Shown here piece after piece: positions 25,897 to 39,200 of a stretch of DNA of 64,000 nucleotides (positions within the stretch are counted from its first letter, which is position 1; every line of letters begins with the position of its first letter). The stretch lies in the NCBI GenBank assembly GCA_946699065.1, contig CAMPDV010002031.1, positions 1-64,000 on the forward strand, written 5' to 3'. The position numbers and the translations under genes are program-made. This DNA comes from Loxodes magnus (lineage: Eukaryota; Ciliophora; Karyorelictea; Loxodida; Loxodidae). Below the pieces are notes generated by a model. The model made no database searches, had not been told where the DNA came from, and saw nothing but the letters and a program-made list of their open reading frames with translations.

Positions 25897-26130
25897 ATCT
25901 AAGTTTTCGTAGCAAGCACTAAAATATAAGTTAGAATTCAAAATGTTAGTAATAATATAATAATTACGAATCTGTATTCGGTTTGTCAAGATATGCTTGT
26001 AGTTGAAAGTTAGACTATAGAAAAGTGAAGAAGTAAAGTAAGAAAAGAAGATAGAATTTCAGTTTTAAGGAGTATGCTTTGAGAAGTAATAAGTATTTAG
26101 AAAAGTGAAGAAGTAAAGTAAGAAAAGAAT
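25897..26130 (+). repeat. 234-bp monomer with two small deletions
   Basis: Anchors at 25897 and 26131 are 234 bp apart. The unit lacks 6 bp just after the anchor (ATCTAAGTTTTCG) and 2 bp where GAATATCC should be. The second change creates GAATTC at 25934-25939, the only EcoRI site I noticed in the window and so a possible single-copy landmark in the array. Confidence 0.9.
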
Positions 26131-29100
26131 ATCTAATGATAAGTTTTCGTAGCAAGCACTAAAATATAAGTTAGAATATCCAAAATGTTAGTAATAATAT
26201 AATAATTACGAATCTGTATTCGGTTTGTCAAGATATGCTTGTAGTTGAAAGTTAGACTATAGAAAAGTGAAGAAGTAAAGTAAGAAAAGAAGATAGAATT
26301 TCAGTTTTAAGGAGTATGCTTTGAGAAGTAATAAGTATTTAGAAAAGTGAAGAAGTAAAGTAAGAAAAGAATATCTAATGATAAGTTTTCGTAGCAAGCA
26401 CTAAAATATAAGTTAGAATATCCAAAATGTTAGTAATAATATAATAATTACGAATCTGTATTCGGTTTGTCAAGATATGCTTGTAGTTGAAAGTTAGACC
26501 TATAGAAAAGTGAAGAAGTAAAGTAAGAAAAGAAGATAGAATTTCAGTTTTAAGGAGTATGCTTTGAGAAGTAATAAGTATTTAGAAAAGTGAAGAAGTA
26601 AAGTAAGAAAAGAATATCTAATGATAAGTTTTCGTAGCAAGCACTAAAATATAAGTTAGAATATCCAAAATGTTAGTAATAATATAATAATTACGAATCT
26701 GTATTCGGTTTGTCAAGATATGCTTGTAGTTGAAAGTTAGACTATAGAAAAGTGAAGAAGTAAAGTAAGAAAAGAAGATAGAATTTCAGTTTAAGGAGTA
26801 TGCTTTGAGAAGTAATAAGTATTTAGAAAAGTGAAGAAGTAAAGTAAGAAAAGAATATCTAATGATAAGTTTTCGTAGCAAGCACTAAAATATAAGTTAG
26901 AATATCCAAAATGTTAGTAATAATATAATAATTACGAATCTGTATTCGGTTTGTCAAGATATGCTTGTAGTTGAAAGTTAGACTATAGAAAAGTGAAGAA
27001 GTAAAGTAAGAAAAGAAGATAGAATTTCAGTTTTAAGGAGTATGCTTTGAGAAGTAATAAGTATTTAGAAAAGTGAAGAAGTAAAGTAAGAAAAGAATAT
27101 CTAATGATAAGTTTTCGTAGCAAGCACTAAAATATAAGTTAGAATATCCAAAATGTTAGTAATAATATAATAATTACGAATCTGTATTCGGTTTGTCAAG
27201 ATATGCTTGTAGTTGAAAGTTAGACTATAGAAAAGTGAAGAAGTAAAGTAAGAAAAGAAGATAGAATTTCAGTTTTAAGGAGTATGCTTTGAGAAGTAAT
27301 AAGTATTTAGAAAAGTGAAGAAGTAAAGTAAGAAAAGAATATCTAATGATAAGTTTTCGTAGCAAGCACTAAAATATAAGTTAGAATATCCAAAATGTTA
27401 GTAATAATATAATAATTACGAATCTGTATTCGGTTTGTCAAGATATGCTTGTAGTTGAAAGTTAGACTATAGAAAAGTGAAGAAGTAAAGTAAGAAAAGA
27501 AGATAGAATTTCAGTTTTAAGGAGTATGCTTTGAGAAGTAATAAGTATTTAGAAAAGTGAAGAAGTAAAGTAAGAAAAGAATATCTAATGATAAGTTTTC
27601 GTAGCAAGCACTAAAATATAAGTTAGAATATCCAAAATGTTAGTAATAATATAATAATTACGAATCTGTATTCGGTTTGTCAAGATATGCTTGTAGTTGA
27701 AAGTTAGACTATAGAAAAGTGAAGAAGTAAAGTAAGAAAAGAAGATAGAATTTCAGTTTTAAGGAGTATGCTTTGAGAAGTAATAAGTATTTAGAAAAGT
27801 GAAGAAGTAAAGTAAGAAAAGAATATCTAATGATAAGTTTTCGTAGCAAGCACTAAAATATAAGTTAGAATATCCAAAATGTTAGTAATAATATAATAAT
27901 TACGAATCTGTATTCGGTTTGTCAAGATATGCTTGTAGTTGAAAGTTAGACTATAGAAAAGTGAAGAAGTAAAGTAAGAAAAGAAGATAGAATTTCAGTT
28001 TTAAGGAGTATGCTTTGAGAAGTAATAAGTATTTAGAAAAGTGAAGAAGTAAAGTAAGAAAAGAATATCTAATGATAAGTTTTCGTAGCAAGCACTAAAA
28101 TATAAGTTAGAATATCCAAAATGTTAGTAATAATATAATAATTACGAATCTGTATTCGGTTTGTCAAGATATGCTTGTAGTTGAAAGTTAGACTATAGAA
28201 AAGTGAAGAAGTAAAGTAAGAAAAGAAGATAGAATTTCAGTTTTAAGGAGTATGCTTTGAGAAGTAATAAGTATTTAGAAAAGTGAAGAAGTAAAGTAAG
28301 AAAAGAATATCTAATGATAAGTTTTCGTAGCAAGCACTAAAATATAAGTTAGAATATCCAAAATGTTAGTAATAATATAATAATTACGAATCTGTATTCG
28401 GTTTGTCAAGATATGCTTGTAGTTGAAAGTTAGACTATAGAAAAGTGAAGAAGTAAAGTAAGAAAAGAAGATAGAATTTCAGTTTTAAGGAGTATGCTTT
28501 GAGAAGTAATAAGTATTTAGAAAAGTGAAGAAGTAAAGTAAGAAAAGAATATCTAATGATAAGTTTTCGTAGCAAGCACTAAAATATAAGTTAGAATATC
28601 CAAAATGTTAGTAATAATATAATAATTACGAATCTGTATTCGGTTTGTCAAGATATGCTTGTAGTTGAAAGTTAGACTATAGAAAAGTGAAGAAGTAAAG
28701 TAAGAAAAGAAGATAGAATTTCAGTTTTAAGGAGTATGCTTTGAGAAGTAATAAGTATTTAGAAAAGTGAAGAAGTAAAGTAAGAAAAGAATATCTAATG
28801 ATAAGTTTTCGTAGCAAGCACTAAAATATAAGTTAGAATATCCAAAATGTTAGTAATAATATAATAATTACGAATCTGTATTCGGTTTGTCAAGATATGC
28901 TTGTAGTTGAAAGTTAGACTATAGAAAAGTGAAGAAGTAAAGTAAGAAAAGAAGATAGAATTTCAGTTTTAAGGAGTATGCTTTGAGAAGTAATAAGTAT
29001 TTAGAAAAGTGAAGAAGTAAAGTAAGAAAAGAATATCTAATGATAAGTTTTCGTAGCAAGCACTAAAATATAAGTTAGAATATCCAAAATGTTAGTAATA

Positions 29101-30970
29101 ATATAATAATTACGAATCTGTATTCGGTTTGTCAAGATATGCTTGTAGTTGAAAGTTAGACTATAGAAAAGTGAAGAAGTAAAGTAAGAAAAGAAGATAG
29201 AATTTCAGTTTTAAGGAGTATGCTTTGAGAAGTAATAAGTATTTAGAAAAGTGAAGAAGTAAAGTAAGAAAAGAATATCTAATGATAAGTTTTCGTAGCA
29301 AGCACTAAAATATAAGTTAGAATATCCAAAATGTTAGTAATAATATAATAATTACGAATCTGTATTCGGTTTGTCAAGATATGCTTGTAGTTGAAAGTTA
29401 GACTATAGAAAAGTGAAGAAGTAAAGTAAGAAAAGAAGATAGAATTTCAGTTTTAAGGAGTATGCTTTGAGAAGTAATAAGTATTTAGAAAAGTGAAGAA
29501 GTAAAGTAAGAAAAGAATATCTAATGATAAGTTTTCGTAGCAAGCACTAAAATATAAGTTAGAATATCCAAAATGTTAGTAATAATATAATAATTACGAA
29601 TCTGTATTCGGTTTGTCAAGATATGCTTGTAGTTGAAAGTTAGACTATAGAAAAGTGAAGAAGTAAAGTAAGAAAAGAAGATAGAATTTCAGTTTTAAGG
29701 AGTATGCTTTGAGAAGTAATAAGTATTTAGAAAAGTGAAGAAGTAAAGTAAGAAAAGAATATCTAATGATAAGTTTTCGTAGCAAGCACTAAAATATAAG
29801 TTAGAATATCCAAAATGTTAGTAATAATATAATAATTACGAATCTGTATTCGGTTTGTCAAGATATGCTTGTAGTTGAAAGTTAGACTATAGAAAAGTGA
29901 AGAAGTAAAGTAAGAAAAGAAGATAGAATTTCAGTTTTAAGGAGTATGCTTTGAGAAGTAATAAGTATTTAGAAAAGTGAAGAAGTAAAGTAAGAAAAGA
30001 ATATCTAATGATAAGTTTTCGTAGCAAGCACTAAAATATAAGTTAGAATATCCAAAATGTTAGTAATAATATAATAATTACGAATCTGTATTCGGTTTGT
30101 CAAGATATGCTTGTAGTTGAAAGTTAGACTATAGAAAAGTGAAGAAGTAAAGTAAGAAAAGAAGATAGAATTTCAGTTTTAAGGAGTATGCTTTGAGAAG
30201 TAATAAGTATTTAGAAAAGTGAAGAAGTAAAGTAAGAAAAGAATATCTAATGATAAGTTTTCGTAGCAAGCACTAAAATATAAGTTAGAATATCCAAAAT
30301 GTTAGTAATAATATAATAATTACGAATCTGTATTCGGTTTGTCAAGATATGCTTGTAGTTGAAAGTTAGACTATAGAAAAGTGAAGAAGTAAAGTAAGAA
30401 AAGAAGATAGAATTTCAGTTTTAAGGAGTATGCTTTGAGAAGTAATAAGTATTTAGAAAAGTGAAGAAGTAAAGTAAGAAAAGAATATCTAATGATAAGT
30501 TTTCGTAGCAAGCACTAAAATATAAGTTAGAATATCCAAAATGTTAGTAATAATATAATAATTACGAATCTGTATTCGGTTTGTCAAGATATGCTTGTAG
30601 TTGAAAGTTAGACTATAGAAAAGTGAAGAAGTAAAGTAAGAAAAGAAGATAGAATTTCAGTTTTAAGGAGTATGCTTTGAGAAGTAATAAGTATTTAGAA
30701 AAGTGAAGAAGTAAAGTAAGAAAAGAATATCTAATGATAAGTTTTCGTAGCAAGCACTAAAATATAAGTTAGAATATCCAAAATGTTAGTAATAATATAA
30801 TAATTACGAATCTGTATTCGGTTTGTCAAGATATGCTTGTAGTTGAAAGTTAGACTATAGAAAAGTGAAGAAGTAAAGTAAGAAAAGAAGATAGAATTTC
30901 AGTTTTAAGGAGTATGCTTTGAGAAGTAATAAGTATTTAGAAAAGTGAAGAAGTAAAGTAAGAAAAGAAT

Positions 30971-31043
30971 ATCTAATGATAAGTTTTCGTAGCAAGCACT
31001 AAAATATAAGTTAGAATATCCAAAATGTTAGTAATATTATAAT
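30971..31043 (+). repeat. 73-bp truncated monomer (2), different junction
   Basis: Anchors at 30971 and 31044 are 73 bp apart, the same length as the truncated monomer at 18562, but the junction differs: after GTTAGTAA the seven bases are TATTATA instead of GAAAAGA. The junction contains a perfect 12-bp palindrome, ATATTATAATAT (31034-31045). Either a shared deletion was altered later, or two independent events gave the same length. Confidence 0.9.
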
Positions 31044-32011
31044 ATCTAATGATAAGTTTTCGTAGCAAGCACTAAAATATAAGTTAGAATATCCAAAATG
31101 TTAGTAATAATATAATAATTACGAATCTGTATTCGGTTTGTCAAGATATGCTTGTAGTTGAAAGTTAGACTATAGAAAAGTGAAGAAGTAAAGTAAGAAA
31201 AGAAGATAGAATTTCAGTTTTAAGGAGTATGCTTTGAGAAGTAATAAGTATTTAGAAAAGTGAAGAAGTAAAGTAAGAAAAGAATATCTAATGATAAGTT
31301 TTCGTAGCAAGCACTAAAATATAAGTTAGAATATCCAAAATGTTAGTAATAATATAATAATTACGAATCTGTATTCGGTTTGTCAAGATATGCTTGTAGT
31401 TGAAAGTTAGACTATAGAAAAGTGAAGAAGTAAAGTAAGAAAAGAAGATAGAATTTCAGTTTTAAGGAGTATGCTTTGAGAAGTAATAAGTATTTAGAAA
31501 AGTGAAGAAGTAAAGTAAGAAAAGAATATCTAATGATAAGTTTTCGTAGCAAGCACTAAAATATAAGTTAGAATATCCAAAATGTTAGTAATAATATAAT
31601 AATTACGAATCTGTATTCGGTTTGTCAAGATATGCTTGTAGTTGAAAGTTAGACTATAGAAAAGTGAAGAAGTAAAGTAAGAAAAGAAGATAGAATTTCA
31701 GTTTTAAGGAGTATGCTTTGAGAAGTAATAAGTATTTAGAAAAGTGAAGAAGTAAAGTAAGAAAAGAATATCTAATGATAAGTTTTCGTAGCAAGCACTA
31801 AAATATAAGTTAGAATATCCAAAATGTTAGTAATAATATAATAATTACGAATCTGTATTCGGTTTGTCAAGATATGCTTGTAGTTGAAAGTTAGACTATA
31901 GAAAAGTGAAGAAGTAAAGTAAGAAAAGAAGATAGAATTTCAGTTTTAAGGAGTATGCTTTGAGAAGTAATAAGTATTTAGAAAAGTGAAGAAGTAAAGT
32001 AAGAAAAGAAT

Positions 32012-32333
32012 ATCTAATGATAAGTTTTCGTAGCAAGCACTAAAATATAAGTTAGAATATCCAAAATGTTAGTAATAATATAATAATTACGAATCTGTAT
32101 TCGGTTTGTCAAGATATGCTTGTAGTTGAAAGTTAGACTATAGAAAAGTGAAGAAGTAAAGTAAGAAAAGAAGATAGAATTTCAGTTTTAAGGAGTATGC
32201 TTTGAGAAGTAATAAGTATTTAGAAAAGTGAAGAAGTAAAGTAAGAAAAGAAGATAGAATTTCAGTTTTAAGGAGTATGCTTTGAGAAGTAATAAGTATT
32301 TAGAAAAGTGAAGAAGTAAAGTAAGAAAAGAAT
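32012..32333 (+). repeat. 322-bp monomer with doubled S3 (3)
   Basis: Anchors at 32012 and 32334 are 322 bp apart. The S3 copies are 32173-32252 and 32253-32332. The unit follows the second 73-bp monomer by four standard monomers. Confidence 0.93.
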
Positions 32334-34269
32334 ATCTAATGATAAGTTTTCGTAGCAAGCACTAAAATATAAGTTAGAATATCCAAAATGTTAGTAATAA
32401 TATAATAATTACGAATCTGTATTCGGTTTGTCAAGATATGCTTGTAGTTGAAAGTTAGACTATAGAAAAGTGAAGAAGTAAAGTAAGAAAAGAAGATAGA
32501 ATTTCAGTTTTAAGGAGTATGCTTTGAGAAGTAATAAGTATTTAGAAAAGTGAAGAAGTAAAGTAAGAAAAGAATATCTAATGATAAGTTTTCGTAGCAA
32601 GCACTAAAATATAAGTTAGAATATCCAAAATGTTAGTAATAATATAATAATTACGAATCTGTATTCGGTTTGTCAAGATATGCTTGTAGTTGAAAGTTAG
32701 ACTATAGAAAAGTGAAGAAGTAAAGTAAGAAAAGAAGATAGAATTTCAGTTTTAAGGAGTATGCTTTGAGAAGTAATAAGTATTTAGAAAAGTGAAGAAG
32801 TAAAGTAAGAAAAGAATATCTAATGATAAGTTTTCGTAGCAAGCACTAAAATATAAGTTAGAATATCCAAAATGTTAGTAATAATATAATAATTACGAAT
32901 CTGTATTCGGTTTGTCAAGATATGCTTGTAGTTGAAAGTTAGACTATAGAAAAGTGAAGAAGTAAAGTAAGAAAAGAAGATAGAATTTCAGTTTTAAGGA
33001 GTATGCTTTGAGAAGTAATAAGTATTTAGAAAAGTGAAGAAGTAAAGTAAGAAAAGAATATCTAATGATAAGTTTTCGTAGCAAGCACTAAAATATAAGT
33101 TAGAATATCCAAAATGTTAGTAATAATATAATAATTACGAATCTGTATTCGGTTTGTCAAGATATGCTTGTAGTTGAAAGTTAGACTATAGAAAAGTGAA
33201 GAAGTAAAGTAAGAAAAGAAGATAGAATTTCAGTTTTAAGGAGTATGCTTTGAGAAGTAATAAGTATTTAGAAAAGTGAAGAAGTAAAGTAAGAAAAGAA
33301 TATCTAATGATAAGTTTTCGTAGCAAGCACTAAAATATAAGTTAGAATATCCAAAATGTTAGTAATAATATAATAATTACGAATCTGTATTCGGTTTGTC
33401 AAGATATGCTTGTAGTTGAAAGTTAGACTATAGAAAAGTGAAGAAGTAAAGTAAGAAAAGAAGATAGAATTTCAGTTTTAAGGAGTATGCTTTGAGAAGT
33501 AATAAGTATTTAGAAAAGTGAAGAAGTAAAGTAAGAAAAGAATATCTAATGATAAGTTTTCGTAGCAAGCACTAAAATATAAGTTAGAATATCCAAAATG
33601 TTAGTAATAATATAATAATTACGAATCTGTATTCGGTTTGTCAAGATATGCTTGTAGTTGAAAGTTAGACTATAGAAAAGTGAAGAAGTAAAGTAAGAAA
33701 AGAAGATAGAATTTCAGTTTTAAGGAGTATGCTTTGAGAAGTAATAAGTATTTAGAAAAGTGAAGAAGTAAAGTAAGAAAAGAATATCTAATGATAAGTT
33801 TTCGTAGCAAGCACTAAAATATAAGTTAGAATATCCAAAATGTTAGTAATAATATAATAATTACGAATCTGTATTCGGTTTGTCAAGATATGCTTGTAGT
33901 TGAAAGTTAGACTATAGAAAAGTGAAGAAGTAAAGTAAGAAAAGAAGATAGAATTTCAGTTTTAAGGAGTATGCTTTGAGAAGTAATAAGTATTTAGAAA
34001 AGTGAAGAAGTAAAGTAAGAAAAGAATATCTAATGATAAGTTTTCGTAGCAAGCACTAAAATATAAGTTAGAATATCCAAAATGTTAGTAATAATATAAT
34101 AATTACGAATCTGTATTCGGTTTGTCAAGATATGCTTGTAGTTGAAAGTTAGACTATAGAAAAGTGAAGAAGTAAAGTAAGAAAAGAAGATAGAATTTCA
34201 GTTTTAAGGAGTATGCTTTGAGAAGTAATAAGTATTTAGAAAAGTGAAGAAGTAAAGTAAGAAAAGAAT

Positions 34270-34591
34270 ATCTAATGATAAGTTTTCGTAGCAAGCACTA
34301 AAATATAAGTTAGAATATCCAAAATGTTAGTAATAATATAATAATTACGAATCTGTATTCGGTTTGTCAAGATATGCTTGTAGTTGAAAGTTAGACTATA
34401 GAAAAGTGAAGAAGTAAAGTAAGAAAAGAAGATAGAATTTCAGTTTTAAGGAGTATGCTTTGAGAAGTAATAAGTATTTAGAAAAGTGAAGAAGTAAAGT
34501 AAGAAAAGAAGATAGAATTTCAGTTTTAAGGAGTATGCTTTGAGAAGTAATAAGTATTTAGAAAAGTGAAGAAGTAAAGTAAGAAAAGAAT
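34270..34591 (+). repeat. 322-bp monomer with doubled S3 (4)
   Basis: Anchors at 34270 and 34592 are 322 bp apart. The S3 copies are 34431-34510 and 34511-34590. It lies nine standard monomers after the end of the third 322-bp unit's extra block. Confidence 0.93.
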
Positions 34592-35868
34592 ATCTAATGA
34601 TAAGTTTTCGTAGCAAGCACTAAAATATAAGTTAGAATATCCAAAATGTTAGTAATAATATAATAATTACGAATCTGTATTCGGTTTGTCAAGATATGCT
34701 TGTAGTTGAAAGTTAGACTATAGAAAAGTGAAGAAGTAAAGTAAGAAAAGAAGATAGAATTTCAGTTTTAAGGAGTATGCTTTGAGAAGTAATAAGTATT
34801 TAGAAAAGTGAAGAAGTAAAGTAAGAAAAGAATATCTAATGATAAGTTTTCGTAGCAAGCACTAAAATATAAGTTAGAATATCCAAAATGTTAGTAATAA
34901 TATAATAATTACGAATCTGTATTCGGTTTGTCAAGATATGCTTGTAGTTGAAAGTTAGACTATAGAAAAGTGAAGAAGTAAAGTAAGAAAAGAAGATAGA
35001 ATTTCAGTTTTAAGGAGTATGCTTTGAGAAGTAATAAGTATTTAGAAAAGTGAAGAAGTAAAGTAAGAAAAGAATATCTAATGATAAGTTTTCGTAGCAA
35101 GCACTAAAATATAAGTTAGAATATCCAAAATGTTAGTAATAATATAATAATTACGAATCTGTATTCGGTTTGTCAAGATATGCTTGTAGTTGAAAGTTAG
35201 ACTATAGAAAAGTGAAGAAGTAAAGTAAGAAAAGAAGATAGAATTTCAGTTTTAAGGAGTATGCTTTGAGAAGTAATAAGTATTTAGAAAAGTGAAGAAG
35301 TAAAGTAAGAAAAGAATATCTAATGATAAGTTTTCGTAGCAAGCACTAAAAATATAAGTTAGAATATCCAAAATGTTAGTAATAATATAATAATTACGAA
35401 TCTGTATTCGGTTTGTCAAGATATGCTTGTAGTTGAAAGTTAGACTATAGAAAAGTGAAGAAGTAAAGTAAGAAAAGAAGATAGAATTTCAGTTTTAAGG
35501 AGTATGCTTTGAGAAGTAATAAGTATTTAGAAAAGTGAAGAAGTAAAGTAAGAAAAGAATATCTAATGATAAGTTTTCGTAGCAAGCACTAAAATATAAG
35601 TTAGAATATCCAAAATGTTAGTAATAATATAATAATTACGAATCTGTATTCGGTTTGTCAAGATATGCTTGTAGTTGAAAGTTAGACTATAGAAAAGTGA
35701 AGAAGTAAAGTAAGAAAAGAAGATAGAATTTCAGTTTTAAGGAGTATGCTTTGAGAAGTAATAAGTATTTAGAAAAGTGAAGAAGTAAAGTAAGAAAAGA
35801 ATATCTAATGATAAGTTTTCGTAGCAAGCACTAAAATATAAGTTAGAATATCCAAAATGTTAGTAATA

Positions 35869-35874
35869 ATATAT
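35869..35874 (+). repeat. Two-base expansion in the A/T stretch of one monomer
   Basis: Here AATAATATATAATAATT replaces AATAATATAATAATT, a gain of one AT. It is one of three indels within about 920 bp (35350, 35870, 36265), an unusual concentration for domain A. Confidence 0.85.
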
Positions 35875-36263
35875 AATAATTACGAATCTGTATTCGGTTT
35901 GTCAAGATATGCTTGTAGTTGAAAGTTAGACTATAGAAAAGTGAAGAAGTAAAGTAAGAAAAGAAGATAGAATTTCAGTTTTAAGGAGTATGCTTTGAGA
36001 AGTAATAAGTATTTAGAAAAGTGAAGAAGTAAAGTAAGAAAAGAATATCTAATGATAAGTTTTCGTAGCAAGCACTAAAATATAAGTTAGAATATCCAAA
36101 ATGTTAGTAATAATATAATAATTACGAATCTGTATTCGGTTTGTCAAGATATGCTTGTAGTTGAAAGTTAGACTATAGAAAAGTGAAGAAGTAAAGTAAG
36201 AAAAGAAGATAGAATTTCAGTTTTAAGGAGTATGCTTTGAGAAGTAATAAGTATTTAGAAAAG

Positions 36264-36268
36264 TGAGA
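36264..36268 (+). repeat. Two-base insertion in the purine tract of one monomer
   Basis: AAGTGAGAAGAAG replaces AAGTGAAGAAG in the S3 copy of the purine tract, a gain of GA. It is the last of the 35350-36265 indel cluster. Confidence 0.85.
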
Positions 36269-39200
36269 AGAAGTAAAGTAAGAAAAGAATATCTAATGAT
36301 AAGTTTTCGTAGCAAGCACTAAAATATAAGTTAGAATATCCAAAATGTTAGTAATAATATAATAATTACGAATCTGTATTCGGTTTGTCAAGATATGCTT
36401 GTAGTTGAAAGTTAGACTATAGAAAAGTGAAGAAGTAAAGTAAGAAAAGAAGATAGAATTTCAGTTTTAAGGAGTATGCTTTGAGAAGTAATAAGTATTT
36501 AGAAAAGTGAAGAAGTAAAGTAAGAAAAGAATATCTAATGATAAGTTTTCGTAGCAAGCACTAAAATATAAGTTAGAATATCCAAAATGTTAGTAATAAT
36601 ATAATAATTACGAATCTGTATTCGGTTTGTCAAGATATGCTTGTAGTTGAAAGTTAGACTATAGAAAAGTGAAGAAGTAAAGTAAGAAAAGAAGATAGAA
36701 TTTCAGTTTTAAGGAGTATGCTTTGAGAAGTAATAAGTATTTAGAAAAGTGAAGAAGTAAAGTAAGAAAAGAATATCTAATGATAAGTTTTCGTAGCAAG
36801 CACTAAAATATAAGTTAGAATATCCAAAATGTTAGTAATAATATAATAATTACGAATCTGTATTCGGTTTGTCAAGATATGCTTGTAGTTGAAAGTTAGA
36901 CTATAGAAAAGTGAAGAAGTAAAGTAAGAAAAGAAGATAGAATTTCAGTTTTAAGGAGTATGCTTTGAGAAGTAATAAGTATTTAGAAAAGTGAAGAAGT
37001 AAAGTAAGAAAAGAATATCTAATGATAAGTTTTCGTAGCAAGCACTAAAATATAAGTTAGAATATCCAAAATGTTAGTAATAATATAATAATTACGAATC
37101 TGTATTCGGTTTGTCAAGATATGCTTGTAGTTGAAAGTTAGACTATAGAAAAGTGAAGAAGTAAAGTAAGAAAAGAAGATAGAATTTCAGTTTTAAGGAG
37201 TATGCTTTGAGAAGTAATAAGTATTTAGAAAAGTGAAGAAGTAAAGTAAGAAAAGAATATCTAATGATAAGTTTTCGTAGCAAGCACTAAAATATAAGTT
37301 AGAATATCCAAAATGTTAGTAATAATATAATAATTACGAATCTGTATTCGGTTTGTCAAGATATGCTTGTAGTTGAAAGTTAGACTATAGAAAAGTGAAG
37401 AAGTAAAGTAAGAAAAGAAGATAGAATTTCAGTTTTAAGGAGTATGCTTTGAGAAGTAATAAGTATTTAGAAAAGTGAAGAAGTAAAGTAAGAAAAGAAT
37501 ATCTAATGATAAGTTTTCGTAGCAAGCACTAAAATATAAGTTAGAATATCCAAAATGTTAGTAATAATATAATAATTACGAATCTGTATTCGGTTTGTCA
37601 AGATATGCTTGTAGTTGAAAGTTAGACTATAGAAAAGTGAAGAAGTAAAGTAAGAAAAGAAGATAGAATTTCAGTTTTAAGGAGTATGCTTTGAGAAGTA
37701 ATAAGTATTTAGAAAAGTGAAGAAGTAAAGTAAGAAAAGAATATCTAATGATAAGTTTTCGTAGCAAGCACTAAAATATAAGTTAGAATATCCAAAATGT
37801 TAGTAATAATATAATAATTACGAATCTGTATTCGGTTTGTCAAGATATGCTTGTAGTTGAAAGTTAGACTATAGAAAAGTGAAGAAGTAAAGTAAGAAAA
37901 GAAGATAGAATTTCAGTTTTAAGGAGTATGCTTTGAGAAGTAATAAGTATTTAGAAAAGTGAAGAAGTAAAGTAAGAAAAGAATATCTAATGATAAGTTT
38001 TCGTAGCAAGCACTAAAATATAAGTTAGAATATCCAAAATGTTAGTAATAATATAATAATTACGAATCTGTATTCGGTTTGTCAAGATATGCTTGTAGTT
38101 GAAAGTTAGACTATAGAAAAGTGAAGAAGTAAAGTAAGAAAAGAAGATAGAATTTCAGTTTTAAGGAGTATGCTTTGAGAAGTAATAAGTATTTAGAAAA
38201 GTGAAGAAGTAAAGTAAGAAAAGAATATCTAATGATAAGTTTTCGTAGCAAGCACTAAAATATAAGTTAGAATATCCAAAATGTTAGTAATAATATAATA
38301 ATTACGAATCTGTATTCGGTTTGTCAAGATATGCTTGTAGTTGAAAGTTAGACTATAGAAAAGTGAAGAAGTAAAGTAAGAAAAGAAGATAGAATTTCAG
38401 TTTTAAGGAGTATGCTTTGAGAAGTAATAAGTATTTAGAAAAGTGAAGAAGTAAAGTAAGAAAAGAATATCTAATGATAAGTTTTCGTAGCAAGCACTAA
38501 AATATAAGTTAGAATATCCAAAATGTTAGTAATAATATAATAATTACGAATCTGTATTCGGTTTGTCAAGATATGCTTGTAGTTGAAAGTTAGACTATAG
38601 AAAAGTGAAGAAGTAAAGTAAGAAAAGAAGATAGAATTTCAGTTTTAAGGAGTATGCTTTGAGAAGTAATAAGTATTTAGAAAAGTGAAGAAGTAAAGTA
38701 AGAAAAGAATATCTAATGATAAGTTTTCGTAGCAAGCACTAAAATATAAGTTAGAATATCCAAAATGTTAGTAATAATATAATAATTACGAATCTGTATT
38801 CGGTTTGTCAAGATATGCTTGTAGTTGAAAGTTAGACTATAGAAAAGTGAAGAAGTAAAGTAAGAAAAGAAGATAGAATTTCAGTTTTAAGGAGTATGCT
38901 TTGAGAAGTAATAAGTATTTAGAAAAGTGAAGAAGTAAAGTAAGAAAAGAATATCTAATGATAAGTTTTCGTAGCAAGCACTAAAATATAAGTTAGAATA
39001 TCCAAAATGTTAGTAATAATATAATAATTACGAATCTGTATTCGGTTTGTCAAGATATGCTTGTAGTTGAAAGTTAGACTATAGAAAAGTGAAGAAGTAA
39101 AGTAAGAAAAGAAGATAGAATTTCAGTTTTAAGGAGTATGCTTTGAGAAGTAATAAGTATTTAGAAAAGTGAAGAAGTAAAGTAAGAAAAGAATATCTAA

